The notes beneath the pieces were generated by a model that was given only the letters and a program-made list of their open reading frames with translations, was not told the origin of the DNA and made no database searches. Shown one piece after another: positions 1 through 9,169 of a stretch of DNA of 64,000 bases (position 1 is the first letter of the stretch; each line of letters starts with the position of its first letter). A program made the position numbers and the translations under genes. Source of the stretch: Pseudoalteromonas sp. R3 (GTDB taxonomy: Bacteria; Pseudomonadota; Gammaproteobacteria; Enterobacterales; Alteromonadaceae); the NCBI RefSeq assembly GCF_004014715.1, contig NZ_CP034835.1, forward strand, positions 1,798,001-1,862,000. The letters run 5' to 3'.

Positions 1-567
1 CTCATACATGTAATCACCAAACACCTGGCCATCAAAATGTGACAATGCGCAGTTTGCAACACCCATACGTTTGAGAGTAGCGGCCAGAGTCTTTAGTCGG
101 GATGAGGAGAGCTCATTAGCAACCAGTATTCCCTGGTTATCCATCAGAGCTGCCAGTTGAGATGTTTTCGACCCTGGCGCTGCGGCCATATCCAGTACCT
201 TGTCCCCGGGGGCCAGAGATGTGGCCAGTGCCATAGGAGGTAGCATGGAGCTTGCCTCCTGAACATAAATACAGCCGCTAAGGTGCAGCGCTGTATTGCC
301 GATAGGCAGGTTCTTTTCTTCTTCATCAGGGCGGGTCAGCCAGTAGCCGTGTTCACACCAAGGGATAGGCTCAATTTGCCAGTGCAGTTGTGCTGCCTGA
401 TGTTCAAATTCTTGTTGTGACATTTTCAGCGTATTGACACGAATCGCACGTCTTAAGCCCTTGCGGCAGCTGGCGATGAAATCGTCCATAGTCAGATGCG
501 CAGGTATGTAGCTGGCGACATCATCAATAAATTCATTGGGAATATAAGTTTTATTGTCCAAAGTCAT
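1..567 (-). CDS. rsmF: 16S rRNA (cytosine(1407)-C5)-methyltransferase RsmF, N-terminal part
   Basis: This is the first 189 codons of a gene that runs off the left edge of the window. RsmF (YebU) is a SAM-dependent RNA methyltransferase that makes m5C1407 in 16S rRNA. The visible protein starts [10 protein letters not shown] at 567 and keeps the family landmarks: an RAIRVNTLK segment, PIPWCE, the [11 protein letters not shown] motif around residue 94, the SAM-binding [10 protein letters not shown] motif and [12 protein letters not shown]. coli RsmF is about 480 residues, so more than half, including the catalytic cysteines, lies outside. It is divergent from the arsenic pair to its right, with 224 bases between the starts. 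Family assignment is confident because motif order and spacing match E. coli RsmF closely. Confidence 0.92.
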   Translation of the reverse strand, partial: MTLDNKTYIPNEFIDDVASYIPAHLTMDDFIASCRKGLRRAIRVNTLKMSQQEFEHQAAQLHWQIEPIPWCEHGYWLTRPDEEEKNLPIGNTALHLSGCIYVQEASSMLPPMALATSLAPGDKVLDMAAAPGSKTSQLAALMDNQGILVANELSSSRLKTLAATLKRMGVANCALSHFDGQVFGDYMYE

Positions 568-677
568 TATCTCTTGCACTTTATGTGACTAGTTTATCAC
601 TAATTGACACCGCACGGGGATAGACTCATCTCTACAGGCTATATTCTTTGTTGCGAGGATGTACTAGCCTATTTGTC

Positions 678-706
678 TTGAATATATGAAAAAACATATA
701 TAATAT
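678..706 (+). promoter_or_regulatory. Promoter with a perfect operator-like dyad, upstream of the arsenic genes
   Basis: TTGAAT at 678-683 and TAATAT at 701-706 are separated by 17 bases, a good sigma-70 arrangement, 86 bases before the GAPDH start. A perfect inverted repeat, ATATATG-n6-CATATAT, occupies 682-701 and so fills the space between -35 and -10. Placement in the spacer is typical of ArsR/SmtB-type repression. No arsR gene is in this window, so the cognate repressor is inferred only. The gene start at 792 is preceded by AAAGGT as a modest ribosome binding site. Confidence 0.5.
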
Positions 707-791
707 AATTCGCATATTTAGAAGTATGGGATCTGAGGTTTCTTCTGAGGGGGCTTAGAAGAGGTCAGCTTTATTAAAAAAGGTAATTCAC

Positions 792-1805
792 ATGACTATT
801 AAAGTAGGTATCAATGGATTCGGACGCATGGGCAGGCTCACCATGCGAGCACTATGGCAAACTGCAGGAATTGAAATTGTTAAAATCAATGACCCAGGCG
901 GCGACGCGTATACACTGGCTCACCTGATGACTTTTGATTCAGTGCATGGCAAATGGGAATGGGAAGCCGAGGCCAGAGACGAGAAAACCATGGTGATTGC
1001 AGATAAACGCATCGCAGTGGAGCAGCAAACTCAGTTGGAAAAAATTGACTGGTCAGACTGTGATTTAGTGATAGAAGCCAGTGGTAAATTGAAAAGCAAA
1101 GAAAAGCTGGCTGGCTATTTTTCTCAGGGTGTAAAACAGGTGGTTGTAACTGCGCCTGTGAAAGAAGAGGGGGTTCTGAATGTCGTGATGGGCGTTAACC
1201 ATCAGCTATTTGATGCTGACTCTCACTCTATTGTCACAGCGGCCTCATGCACAACTAACTGTCTGGCGCCTGTAGTTAAAGTTCTGCAGGACAACATCGG
1301 TATTAAACACGGCTCGATGACGACTATACACGACATCACAAATACCCAGACGATTATTGATGCTCCGCATAAAGATTTGCGCAGAGCGCGCGCCTGCGGT
1401 ACCAGCTTAATTCCGACAACAACAGGGTCGGCAACGGCAATTACCCATATTTTCCCAGAACTTAAAGGCAAGTTGAATGGTCATGCCGTGCGGGTGCCGC
1501 TGACCAATGCATCGATCACAGACTGTGTGTTTGAAGTTAACCGTGAAACCACAGTGGAAGAAATCAATGGCTGGATGGAGCAGGCTGCACAAGGGGACCT
1601 GGCAGGCATTCTGGGCTATGAAACGCGGCCTCTGGTGTCTATCGATTATAAAACAGACCCTCGCAGTGCCATTGTAGATGCGCTGTCTACTATGGTTGTA
1701 AATGGCACTCAGGTCAAACTCTATGTCTGGTATGACAATGAATGGGGTTACGCTAACCGTACAGCTGACCTGGTTCGTCACGTGATTGCACAGCGCTGGG
1801 GGTAG
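792..1805 (+). CDS. ArsJ-associated glyceraldehyde-3-phosphate dehydrogenase
   Basis: This GAPDH paralogue of 337 residues is the type found next to arsJ. In that pathway the enzyme uses arsenate in place of phosphate on glyceraldehyde-3-phosphate, giving 1-arseno-3-phosphoglycerate, which ArsJ exports. The Rossmann start [11 protein letters not shown], the active-site AASCTTNC with Cys153, His180 and the C-terminal [11 protein letters not shown] motif are all present, so it should be catalytically competent. The RARACG and [11 protein letters not shown] segments match the ars-linked subgroup better than housekeeping GapA. Only two bases separate its stop from arsJ, so the two are cotranscribed from the promoter around 678-706. 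It lacks a neighbouring arsR, arsC or arsB, so in this window arsenate handling depends on this pair alone. Confidence 0.9.
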   Translation: MTIKVGINGFGRMGRLTMRALWQTAGIEIVKINDPGGDAYTLAHLMTFDSVHGKWEWEAEARDEKTMVIADKRIAVEQQTQLEKIDWSDCDLVIEASGKLKSKEKLAGYFSQGVKQVVVTAPVKEEGVLNVVMGVNHQLFDADSHSIVTAASCTTNCLAPVVKVLQDNIGIKHGSMTTIHDITNTQTIIDAPHKDLRRARACGTSLIPTTTGSATAITHIFPELKGKLNGHAVRVPLTNASITDCVFEVNRETTVEEINGWMEQAAQGDLAGILGYETRPLVSIDYKTDPRSAIVDALSTMVVNGTQVKLYVWYDNEWGYANRTADLVRHVIAQRWG

Positions 1806-1807
1806 GC

Positions 1808-3007
1808 GTGTTACAGCAGCTTTCTGCGCCCATTAAGCAGTATTTGGTTATAACTGGCAATTACTGGTCGTTTACTCTGACCGATGGGGCACTACGTATG
1901 CTGGTGGTGTTGTATTTCCATCAGCTGGGGTACAGTCCTATTGCAATCGCCTCGTTATTTTTACTTTACGAAGTGTTTGGGGTCGTGACTAATCTGGTTG
2001 GTGGCTGGCTGGGTGCCAGAATGGGCCTGAACAAGACCATGAATGTGGGCTTGTTCTTGCAAATTGTGGCCCTCCTTATGCTGGTTGTGGACCCGCAGTG
2101 GCTGAGCGTTGCATATGTGATGGTGGCACAGGCTTTATCCGGGATTGCTAAAGACCTGAATAAAATGAGTGCCAAAAGTGCCATCAAGTTACTGGTACCC
2201 AAAGATCAGGATGGTGTGCTGTTTAAGTGGGTTGCTATTCTCACAGGGTCGAAAAATGCGCTCAAGGGGGTGGGCTTTTTTATGGGTGGCCTGCTCCTGA
2301 CACAGTTTGGCTTTCAGGGTGCATTATGGTTTATGAGCACTATGCTGCTGGTAACCTGGGTGCTCAGCTTAATATTACTTAGGCAGGATCTGGGTAAGAA
2401 AAAACACAAGCCTAAGTTTTCTGAAATGTTCTCTACCAGCAAGCAAGTAAACTGGTTATCTGCGGCGCGGCTATTTTTATTTGCTTCTCGTGATGTTTGG
2501 TTTGTTGTGGCTTTACCGGTTTATCTGGCAAGTGTATTTGGCTGGGATCACTGGTGGGTTGGCGGTTTTATGGCAAGCTGGGTCATTGCTTACGGCTTGG
2601 TTCAGGCCAATGCACCTAAGCTGCTTGGTAATAAGCGCTCAAACACGCAACAAGCGTTTATCTGGGTGGCTCTGCTGACTCTGATGCCTGCGCTTATTGC
2701 CATGGCATTGTGGTCTCAGTGGTATGTACAGGTGTCGATTGTAGCGGGTTTACTGATATTTGGTGCAGTGTTTGCGGTGAACTCTTCGCTGCACAGCTTT
2801 TTGATTGTGCATTTTGCTGATGAGGATGGGGTGTCAATGGATGTTGGCTTCTATTACATGGCTAATGCGATGGGTCGCCTTGCAGGAACCATATTATCAG
2901 GCCTGGCCTATCAGTATGGCGGGTTAGTTAGCTGCTTGTTGATATCCAGTGTTTTACTCATGCTTGCGACTGGTCTTACCTATGGGTTGCAACGCCATAC
3001 CAGATAG
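1808..3007 (+). CDS. arsJ: Organoarsenical efflux MFS transporter ArsJ
   Basis: A 399-residue polytopic inner-membrane protein of the major facilitator superfamily, hydrophobic throughout with about 12 predicted membrane spans. The family exports 1-arseno-3-phosphoglycerate, the unstable product of the preceding GAPDH, and so confers arsenate resistance. Support comes from strict linkage (start two bases after the GAPDH stop), length close to the family norm and segments such as NLVGGWLGARMGLNKTM and SGIAKDLNKMSAKSAIK, which are typical of ArsJ. The start appears to be GTG at 1808, coupled to the upstream stop. A strong bidirectional hairpin follows at 3015-3052. A generic MFS exporter is the only alternative, and the context argues against it. 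Confidence 0.9.
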   Translation: MLQQLSAPIKQYLVITGNYWSFTLTDGALRMLVVLYFHQLGYSPIAIASLFLLYEVFGVVTNLVGGWLGARMGLNKTMNVGLFLQIVALLMLVVDPQWLSVAYVMVAQALSGIAKDLNKMSAKSAIKLLVPKDQDGVLFKWVAILTGSKNALKGVGFFMGGLLLTQFGFQGALWFMSTMLLVTWVLSLILLRQDLGKKKHKPKFSEMFSTSKQVNWLSAARLFLFASRDVWFVVALPVYLASVFGWDHWWVGGFMASWVIAYGLVQANAPKLLGNKRSNTQQAFIWVALLTLMPALIAMALWSQWYVQVSIVAGLLIFGAVFAVNSSLHSFLIVHFADEDGVSMDVGFYYMANAMGRLAGTILSGLAYQYGGLVSCLLISSVLLMLATGLTYGLQRHTR

Positions 3008-3014
3008 AACTGTG

Positions 3015-3052
3015 AAAGTAAGACAAACCTGAATCTGGGTTTGTCTTACTTT
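3015..3052. terminator. Bidirectional intrinsic terminator between arsJ and the chemoreceptor gene
   Basis: A perfect 15-bp stem (3015-3029 with 3038-3052) closes an 8-base loop. The stem ends in AAA on the left and TTT on the right, so it can serve arsJ on the plus strand and the chemoreceptor ending at 3071 on the minus strand. Confidence 0.85.
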
Positions 3053-3070
3053 AGACACGTTTTGACAAGT

Positions 3071-5050
3071 CTATGGCAGCTTAAAGCTTGCGGTGATTTG
3101 TTTGAGTTTTCTTGACTGCTTATCCAAATCCAGGCTTGCACTGGCCACCTGATCGGCACCTGCTGCGTTATCCAATGCGGCTTGTTTAATAGCGTCAATA
3201 TTGTAACTGATCTCTTCAGTAGTCGAGGTTTGCTGTTGTGCTTCCTGAGCTATACGTTTTGCACTTGCCGAAATTTCCTGAATTTGTGCGACGCTGGTTT
3301 GCAAGCTGGCAGCACTCTCATTAGTTGCTGATATGGACGCTTGAGCGACTTCGGCTGACTGATGCATTTTATCGACAGCTTGTGCGGTCGCACTTTGTAG
3401 CTCCTGGATCATAGTTTCTATGTCACCGGTCGATTGTTGAGTTTTGTAGGCAAGCTGGCGTACTTCATCCGCAACGACGGCAAAACCACGACCATGCTCA
3501 CCAGCCCGGGCTGCCTCAATGGCGGCATTGAGTGCCAACAGATTGGTCTGCTCTGTGATAGCCTGGATCACCTCAATCACTTTACCTATGTTCTGAGCAC
3601 CAGATTCTACAGCCTTAATCGCCCGCTCTGAGTCGCTGATCACCTGATCGAGAGTAGTCATTTTAGAAACACATTCCGCCAATGTTTGGCTCGCGGCCTG
3701 AGTACTGTCTTGTGTGTCGACGCTGAGCGCTGCAACCTGATTTGCGCTATTCGCGACACTTTCAACGGACTGAGCCGTGGCGGCAATAGCAAGGGCGACT
3801 TGCTCAATGTTTGCATGTTGCTCTTGCAAGCTAGTGTTGGCCTGCTCACTAGCTGCACTGGTTTGACTGGCCGTAACGGCGAGCTGGGAAGTTGTTTCAC
3901 TGATAGTTCCTATTACGCCAGTGAGGTAGCTGGTCATTTGTCTCATAGCGCCGTATACGCCCGTTACATTACCGTCCTGGCTGAAATCCTGGCGCAAATC
4001 ACCTGAAGCAATGCGCTCACTGATGTCGCGCATCATGCTAGGCTCTCCTCCTAATGGACGCAGTACCGAACTTGCTATCAACCAGGTTGCCACGCTGATT
4101 GCGATAATTGCAACAGCGCCAATTAGAGCAATAAACCAATACAATTGATAAATGGGTGCAAATGCCTCAGCTTTGTCAATCTCACTCAGTAGCACCCAGT
4201 TTAGGTCAGCAAATTGAAATGGCATATAGGCCGACAAAACTGGGTTACCATTATAATCAATGATCAGTTCTGTCTCAGAAAAGCCTTGCAGACCTCGTCT
4301 GACCGCATAAGTATCAACGCCATTGTGCGCAACTGAACCGGCAAAGCTGGCGGTTACACTGTGTGCGGTAGGATCCAGGTAGGAATCGGAACGCATTCTT
4401 AAATCTGAGCCTACCAGGTAGGATTCGCCCGTTTTGCCCATACCATCACGTTGTTGCATGATGTCGTTAATCGTATCTATGGCGATTTGCAACGCAATAA
4501 TGGAGTGAATTTGCCCGTTAACCTGAACTGGTACACCGATAAATGCCGCGGGCTCGCCATTACTCGGAGCGTACTGTTGATAATCTGTAATGGAAAACTG
4601 GCGACTATTGAGTGCGTTGCGAAATAGCTGAGCAAGTCCTGAATCGCGATAAGGCCCTGTTCTCAGGTTGCTCTGATAGTCACTTTCTTTAGCGACGGTA
4701 TAGCTGATAAAACCGTTGGTCTCTATGATAAACAGATCATAAAACCCTTTTTGCTCGATAAAATGCCTGAACAGAGCGTGATTGTCTCGGGCAAGCTCAG
4801 CTGTGCCTGACTGACTCTTGGCGCTGGCCAATTGTTGCCATTGTGCAGCGATCAGGCTCAGATCTGCCTTACGGGCCTTGAAATAATCGTCGATTTGACG
4901 ATGTTTAATGTGTTTGATGGAGGTCAGCTGGTTGTAAGCCTGGCGCTCTAATGCATCTGATGCGGTAATTAAGGATGTGATTGCCATAAACGCAGCGGGC
5001 AGCAAGCCAACGAGCATGAATGAAATCAGCAAACGGAGTTTGGTGGACAT
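3071..5050 (-). CDS. Methyl-accepting chemotaxis protein with periplasmic Cache-type sensor
   Basis: A 659-residue transmembrane chemoreceptor. Residues 7-29 form the first membrane span. Residues about 33-300 form a periplasmic sensor that looks like a double Cache domain ([14 protein letters not shown], later [14 protein letters not shown] and the membrane-proximal NWVLLSEI). The second span is at 303-328, followed by HAMP ([11 protein letters not shown]) and the signalling hairpin with [25 protein letters not shown] motifs. No CheR/CheB tethering pentapeptide is seen at the C-terminus, which ends SFKLP. The gene stands alone, with no che genes next to it, so it presumably feeds the main chemotaxis array. 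The ligand cannot be read from sequence. Cache domains often bind amino or carboxylic acids. Confidence 0.92.
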   Translation of the reverse strand: MSTKLRLLISFMLVGLLPAAFMAITSLITASDALERQAYNQLTSIKHIKHRQIDDYFKARKADLSLIAAQWQQLASAKSQSGTAELARDNHALFRHFIEQKGFYDLFIIETNGFISYTVAKESDYQSNLRTGPYRDSGLAQLFRNALNSRQFSITDYQQYAPSNGEPAAFIGVPVQVNGQIHSIIALQIAIDTINDIMQQRDGMGKTGESYLVGSDLRMRSDSYLDPTAHSVTASFAGSVAHNGVDTYAVRRGLQGFSETELIIDYNGNPVLSAYMPFQFADLNWVLLSEIDKAEAFAPIYQLYWFIALIGAVAIIAISVATWLIASSVLRPLGGEPSMMRDISERIASGDLRQDFSQDGNVTGVYGAMRQMTSYLTGVIGTISETTSQLAVTASQTSAASEQANTSLQEQHANIEQVALAIAATAQSVESVANSANQVAALSVDTQDSTQAASQTLAECVSKMTTLDQVISDSERAIKAVESGAQNIGKVIEVIQAITEQTNLLALNAAIEAARAGEHGRGFAVVADEVRQLAYKTQQSTGDIETMIQELQSATAQAVDKMHQSAEVAQASISATNESAASLQTSVAQIQEISASAKRIAQEAQQQTSTTEEISYNIDAIKQAALDNAAGADQVASASLDLDKQSRKLKQITASFKLP

Positions 5051-5290
5051 GGGGTACCTGACTTAAGGTTGTTTTGCTAAATGCAATTAAAAATGATTAT
5101 TATCACATATTGTAAACAAAAATCCCTTTAGTGGGAACTGTGACATCCAAAAAGTTAAAAAAAAGAAACTAAATTCTTATTTTTTCATTCGTTCCGTGTT
5201 TGCTTACATTATTGGTTGTGACTCAAAATGGCAGGATTCTTCGAGGGCAGAAACCGGACGCTGACACATCCGGCCTGTAATATTGTTTAT

Positions 5291-6208
5291 TTAACTGAGC
5301 TCTATTGCCTGGATCTGAACGGTTTGCTCGTCTTCTTCCTGTTCTGCGCCTGCTGGCATACTCGGAAACTCCGGTTTATCGAGGGCAATATCACCGCCAT
5401 CAACGATGTCGTCTTTTTGCAAAGAGCGGAAGTCGAACAGGGCGTGGTCAGCCAGATGAGATGGCACTACGTTTTGCATTGCGGTAAAGATACTTTCAAC
5501 TCTACCCGGGTGGGTTGTATTCCATTCGTTAAGCATCGCCTTAACATGCTTACGCTGCAGGTTTTCCTGCGAGCCACAGAGGTTACACGGAATGATAGGG
5601 AATGCCTGGCTTTGCGCATAACGTGCAATATCAGCTTCTTTACAGTACGCCAGCGGTCGGATCACCATATGCTGGCCATCATCACTCATTAGCTTAGGTG
5701 GCATGCCTTTTAATTTACCGCCATAGAACATGTTTAAAAACATAGTCTCAATCATGTCATCACGGTGGTGTCCCAGGGCAATTTTAGTGGCGCCCATTTC
5801 TTTTGCCGTTCGATACAGAATACCGCGACGCAGGCGTGAACACAGTGAGCAGGTTGTTTTGCCTTCGGGGATTTTGTCTTTGACGATTGAGTAGGTGTCT
5901 TCCTCAACGATTTTATATTCTACGCCAAGGGTGTCCAGGTATTCTGGTAAGATATGCTCAGGAAAACCGGGCTGCTTTTGATCCAGATTGATGGCAAACA
6001 CATCGAACTTGATAGGAGCGACACGCTGGAGATGCTGTAATACATCCAGCAGAGTATAGCTGTCCTTGCCGCCAGACAGGCAAACCATAACACGGTCACC
6101 ATCTTCGATCATATTAAAATCGCCTACAGCCTGACCGGCCAGCCTTCTTAAGCGTTTTTGCAACTTGTTAAGGCTATATGCTTGCTTAGCTTCTTGTGAG
6201 TGAGACAC
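5291..6208 (-). CDS. ttcA: tRNA 2-thiocytidine(32) synthetase TtcA
   Basis: TtcA, 305 residues, thiolates cytidine-32 of certain tRNAs. It activates the base with ATP through a PP-loop and uses an iron-sulfur cluster. The PP-loop [11 protein letters not shown] is at about residues 45-55. The paired cysteine motifs CSLCSR and CNLCGS, which supply cluster ligands, are both intact. Start [12 protein letters not shown] is the family-typical beginning. Length matches the roughly 310 residues of E. coli TtcA, with a short acidic C-terminal tail (EQEEDEQ). It is the last gene of the minus-strand run that begins at fnr and uspE, a neighbourhood conserved in related bacteria. Confidence 0.96.
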   Translation of the reverse strand: MSHSQEAKQAYSLNKLQKRLRRLAGQAVGDFNMIEDGDRVMVCLSGGKDSYTLLDVLQHLQRVAPIKFDVFAINLDQKQPGFPEHILPEYLDTLGVEYKIVEEDTYSIVKDKIPEGKTTCSLCSRLRRGILYRTAKEMGATKIALGHHRDDMIETMFLNMFYGGKLKGMPPKLMSDDGQHMVIRPLAYCKEADIARYAQSQAFPIIPCNLCGSQENLQRKHVKAMLNEWNTTHPGRVESIFTAMQNVVPSHLADHALFDFRSLQKDDIVDGGDIALDKPEFPSMPAGAEQEEDEQTVQIQAIELS

Positions 6209-6319
6209 TCGCCCCCCTATATCAAAATGACGGCAAAAATAAATAAGGGCGCATTATACCGTCAGGTCTGCAAACTGCAATATAAGCGGTGAGAATACAA
6301 TCGGGGGAGGGGAGGAGTA

Positions 6320-6345
6320 GATCGACACAAAATTCTGTGCCGATC
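6320..6345 (-). terminator. Hairpin downstream of uspE
   Basis: A 10-bp stem with one G-U pair on the minus-strand transcript (6320-6329 with 6336-6345) closes a 6-base loop just after the uspE stop at 6358. There is no clear U-run, so it may be a weak terminator or only a 3'-end stabilising structure. Confidence 0.35.
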
Positions 6346-6357
6346 GCTACAATCAAT

Positions 6358-7281
6358 TTACTGTGCTAGCGGACTTTTGTAGCCATCAGGCTTGAGCGCC
6401 AGTACATCGCAATCAAGGCTATCGATAACATGTTCTGCGGTATTGCCGACCAATGCCGCACTTAGGCCTGTTCGACCAACGGTGCCAATAACAACCAGCT
6501 CTGCATTGTGTTCTTTCGCAATATGTGGGATTACGTCTTCTGGTAAGCCCTCTTTAATAACACATTGCGCTTTGCCAAGACCAAAGCGCTCCGCCAGTGC
6601 CCAGGTTTCCTCCTCGTGATGCTTCTTCACCGCTTCATTGTATTGAGACGGATTAAACTCTGGGATCTCAATGGCGATATTTACCGGTGTTGCCGGGTAG
6701 GTGTTTACCAGGCTCAAAGAGGCATTAGCAAGCTCGCATAAAAATTGTGCGTCTTTGATGATGCGATGGTTTAGCGCCTGATGTTGCTCGTCATCACTGA
6801 CGGCATTGACTGCCGCAAGTATTTCGCCTTTTTCTGGCCATGCATGATCTTTGACCAATAATACCGGGGCAGGACACTTTCTGATCAGGTGCCAGTCTGT
6901 CGGAGTAAAAATGACGGACTTGAGTGTATCATGCTGATGAGTGGCTTTGATAACAAGATCAAACTCATGCTCAAGTACGGTCTTGATAATGGCCTCGTAA
7001 GGGCGGTTGTGCCAGACTACTTTGGTTTCGATATCGATGTTTTGGTAGCCACTGGTAAGCTCCGAAATCCAAGCCTCACGGTCTTTAATCACAGCTTCTC
7101 TCATCGCCTCACGCTCTTCTCGCGATAACATGGTGGTCATCTCGTAAGAAAAGTCATAAATTGATAAAAAGGCAGTGATTTTAGCACCCGTTTTTTGCGC
7201 CAGACTGATAGAACGGTTCAGGCTGTTCTGCTGTTGTTTGGTCGGATCTATGACAGTGAGAATGCGTTTGATTTGTTCCAT
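6358..7281 (-). CDS. uspE: Universal stress protein E
   Basis: A 307-residue cytoplasmic protein made of two tandem Usp domains (about residues 4-145 and 155-300), the architecture of UspE. The second domain carries the GxxGRTG nucleotide-binding signature (VVIGTVGRTGLSAALVGNTAEHV). The first domain has a degenerate version of the loop (CPAPVLLVKDHA). UspE is tied to stress survival and motility or aggregation in E. coli. A good AAGGAG precedes the ATG. It sits directly downstream of fnr in the same orientation, as in E. coli and relatives. A candidate FNR-type site at 7372-7385 suggests oxygen control. Confidence 0.94.
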   Translation of the reverse strand: MEQIKRILTVIDPTKQQQNSLNRSISLAQKTGAKITAFLSIYDFSYEMTTMLSREEREAMREAVIKDREAWISELTSGYQNIDIETKVVWHNRPYEAIIKTVLEHEFDLVIKATHQHDTLKSVIFTPTDWHLIRKCPAPVLLVKDHAWPEKGEILAAVNAVSDDEQHQALNHRIIKDAQFLCELANASLSLVNTYPATPVNIAIEIPEFNPSQYNEAVKKHHEEETWALAERFGLGKAQCVIKEGLPEDVIPHIAKEHNAELVVIGTVGRTGLSAALVGNTAEHVIDSLDCDVLALKPDGYKSPLAQ

Positions 7282-7371
7282 AATGGGCTCCTTAATCTTG
7301 CACGGACGATTTCAACTCTGTTTACAGTGTAATCGAAATCGTCGTGGGATAAAGGAAAAGTGGGCCGTTAA

Positions 7372-7385
7372 TTGCCTTAGATCAA
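7372..7385 (-). promoter_or_regulatory. Candidate FNR-type site upstream of uspE
   Basis: On the plus strand the 14-mer reads TTGCC-TTAG-ATCAA, matching 8 of 10 specified positions of TTGAT-n4-ATCAA. It overlaps the fnr stop codon and lies about 90 bases before the uspE start. A separate 9-bp inverted repeat (7305-7313 with 7335-7343) lies between it and uspE. The proposal is inference from similarity to the known consensus. Confidence 0.3.
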
Positions 7386-8110
7386 AGAGAAATTGCAGCG
7401 GCCTTGGCTAGTTCATCAATATCTAGAATAGTTATGAATTTACCTTCTACTTTGATAATTTCCGCTTTTTGGAAGCGGCTAAGCAAGCGGCTGATTGTTT
7501 CAACGGTTAACCCCAGATAATTGCCAATTTCACCGCGAGTCATAGTAAAACGGAACTCTTTTCGCGAGAAGCCTCGTTCACCAAACCGATTAGACAGATT
7601 AAAGATGAAAGTTGCCAGACGCTCTTCAGCTGTCTTCTTGTTCAGCAATAACAGCATCTCCTGATCGTAGTTGATTTCACTACTCATGAGGCGCATGATC
7701 TGTTGCCGGAGTTTAGGTAGCTTGCCCGCCAGTTCATCTAAAGTATCAAATGGGATCTCACAAACCATAGAGGTTTCAAGTGCCTGAGCAAAGCTCTGAT
7801 GCTGCATTTTGTTGATGGCATCAAAACCGACCAAATCTCCAGCAAGATGGAATCCGGTGATTTGTTCATCACCTTGTTCTGAAATGGTATAAGATTTGAA
7901 TGAGCCGGAGCGAACGGCAAAGATAGCGTTGAGTTCGCTGCCTGATTCGAACAAAAAGTCCCCTTTATGAAGCGGTTTTTTGCGCTCGATGATTTCATCC
8001 AGCTTATCCATTTCGCTGCCGTTTAAAGAGAAGGGCAGGCACAATTGGCTGATGCTGCAGTTGTTGCAGCTGATAGTACATTGACTTTTTGAACGATTAC
8101 TTAAATCCAT
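7382..8110 (-). CDS. fnr: Oxygen-responsive transcription regulator FNR (EtrA/Anr type)
   Basis: FNR-family dimeric activator that senses oxygen through a [4Fe-4S] cluster and switches on microaerobic and anaerobic genes. With the start chosen at 8110 the protein is 242 residues. The four cluster ligands are visible as Cys15, Cys18, Cys24 and Cys117, each exactly five positions below E. coli Cys20/23/29/122. The cAMP-receptor-like beta-roll follows ([12 protein letters not shown]). The C-terminal helix-turn-helix keeps [17 protein letters not shown], whose E-x2-S-R contacts read TTGAT half-sites. The frame stays open to 8164, but the added 18 residues have no match to the family. GGA before 8110 supports the shorter form. 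Its position beside the cbb3 genes fits regulation of that oxidase. Confidence 0.96.
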   Translation of the reverse strand: MDLSNRSKSQCTISCNNCSISQLCLPFSLNGSEMDKLDEIIERKKPLHKGDFLFESGSELNAIFAVRSGSFKSYTISEQGDEQITGFHLAGDLVGFDAINKMQHQSFAQALETSMVCEIPFDTLDELAGKLPKLRQQIMRLMSSEINYDQEMLLLLNKKTAEERLATFIFNLSNRFGERGFSRKEFRFTMTRGEIGNYLGLTVETISRLLSRFQKAEIIKVEGKFITILDIDELAKAAAISL

Positions 8111-8185
8111 AACAAATCCGTTATCTATGACGCACGTTAATGATATTCTATTAGATGCTGTCATATTTTAATACTTGAACTTTTC

Positions 8186-8206
8186 AATATCTGTTATTCA
8201 GATATT
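8186..8206. promoter_or_regulatory. Perfect dyad in the fnr promoter region
   Basis: AATATCTG-n5-CAGATATT is a perfect 8+5+8 inverted repeat about 76 bases upstream of the fnr start. It is an operator-like dyad and does not match the FNR consensus. Its binding protein is unknown. A second, smaller dyad (TTGAA-n3-TTCAA, 8175-8187) abuts it. Confidence 0.35.
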
Positions 8207-8337
8207 TATCTACTATTGCAGGCATTGTGGCTAAAAGGGGATTAACGACAATTGCACACCGATCATTGACTGCCAAAAAATTCCCATTCTCCGGCTCAGC
8301 TTAATGACTCTCATCTAATAGTATTACCGCTTCTAGA

Positions 8338-9009
8338 TTAATGTACTAGTTTGTCTGTTGCAATGATTAGTAGATAAAAGCCATACCAAATAAAAATATT
8401 ACCTAATGCAATACGCGTAGCTTTATGATTTAAAAACGTATTGAGCAGATGGGCGGTTTGTCCTACCGCTAACATTGCAGGAAAAGTGCCCAATGCAAAA
8501 GCGGCCATAGTAAGCGCACCGTTAAAGCTACTATCCGCCTGAAGAGTCCAGGTGAGTGCCGAATAGACCAGCCCACAAGGCAGCCAGCCCCATAAGGCAC
8601 CGTATGCCAGCGCTTTTTTCTTATTGTCGACAGGGAGTAAATACTTGTTAAGTTGCACCAGGCGTTGCCAGAGCAACCACTTTCCTGTTTTTTCTAACCA
8701 GTTTAAGGTCGCTGCCAGGCGCATTACATAGATACCAACCAGCAACATAAATACGCCACTTAGCACATTCAAGATGTTCGCAAATAAGGTGCTTTGTTTG
8801 GCAAATGCGCCCCCGAGCCCGGCAACCAGTGCACCGGCTACCATATAACTACCTAATCTGCCCAGATTATAGAGCAGTGCGGTTACAAACGGCGACTGCT
8901 TGGTTTGAGCTAGTTGCAGGCTTGATGCAATACCACCACACATGACCAGACAATGGCCGCTGCCGACCAAGCCCATTACAAAGGCGCTAAACAGGCTTAT
9001 CTCGGTCAT
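8338..9009 (-). CDS. TauE/SafE-like inner-membrane protein of the cbb3 assembly cluster (COG2836 type)
   Basis: A 223-residue membrane protein with about six predicted spans. The N-terminus carries GLVGSGHCLVMCGGIA, the GHCxxMCGG signature of the COG2836 group distantly related to DsbD and TauE/SafE transporters. Genes of this group commonly end ccoGHIS operons, and a role in copper or thiol handling during cbb3 assembly is plausible but not shown. The start overlaps the ccoS end by 23 bases, so translation is probably coupled. A span of 227 bases with dyads separates its stop from the fnr start to the left. It is not a canonical sulfite exporter, although automated naming often says so. Confidence 0.85.
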   Translation of the reverse strand: MTEISLFSAFVMGLVGSGHCLVMCGGIASSLQLAQTKQSPFVTALLYNLGRLGSYMVAGALVAGLGGAFAKQSTLFANILNVLSGVFMLLVGIYVMRLAATLNWLEKTGKWLLWQRLVQLNKYLLPVDNKKKALAYGALWGWLPCGLVYSALTWTLQADSSFNGALTMAAFALGTFPAMLAVGQTAHLLNTFLNHKATRIALGNIFIWYGFYLLIIATDKLVH

Positions 9010-9169
9010 TACTTTTATTATGTTGCTCTTTGTCGTCTTCGAACAGAATGCTGTGTCCTTGCTTGTTCAGATCAGAGAACTGTTCGCTTTTGACGGCCCA
9101 AAAAAACACCCCGATTGCGATAATGACAAACAAGATCGCAATGGGAATAAGGATATAGATAATACTCAT
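8987..9169 (-). CDS. ccoS: cbb3-type cytochrome oxidase assembly protein CcoS
   Basis: A 60-residue protein with one N-terminal membrane span (IYILIPIAILFVIIAIGVFFWAV region) followed by SEQFSDLNKQG and an acidic FEDD segment, the usual CcoS pattern. CcoS is needed for maturation of cbb3 oxidase, probably heme or copper insertion into CcoN. Its ATG overlaps the ccoI stop by four bases (9166-9169) and its 3' end overlaps the TauE-like gene, so the three form one translational unit. Confidence 0.93.
   Translation of the reverse strand: MSIIYILIPIAILFVIIAIGVFFWAVKSEQFSDLNKQGHSILFEDDKEQHNKSNDRDKPV

Noticed and set aside
5089..5107. Fur-box-like sequence AAAATGATTATTATCACA upstream of the Cache chemoreceptor
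   Set aside because: Only 13 of 19 positions fit the Fur consensus and one half is poor in an AT-rich region, so chance is a sufficient explanation.
5228..5692. 154-residue plus-strand frame opposite ttcA
   Set aside because: It is antisense to a strongly conserved gene, has no recognisable domain and no ribosome binding site.
8111..8164. 18-residue N-terminal extension of FNR
   Set aside because: FNR proteins begin shortly before the cysteine cluster; the extra residues are unconserved and the ribosome binding site favours 8110.
8175..8187. TTGAA-n3-TTCAA as an FNR autoregulatory box
   Set aside because: The spacer is three instead of four bases and the inner bases do not match TTGAT/ATCAA.
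8338..9009. Sulfite exporter function for the TauE/SafE-like protein
   Set aside because: The GHCxxMCGG signature and cbb3 context point to an assembly-related role, not sulfite export.
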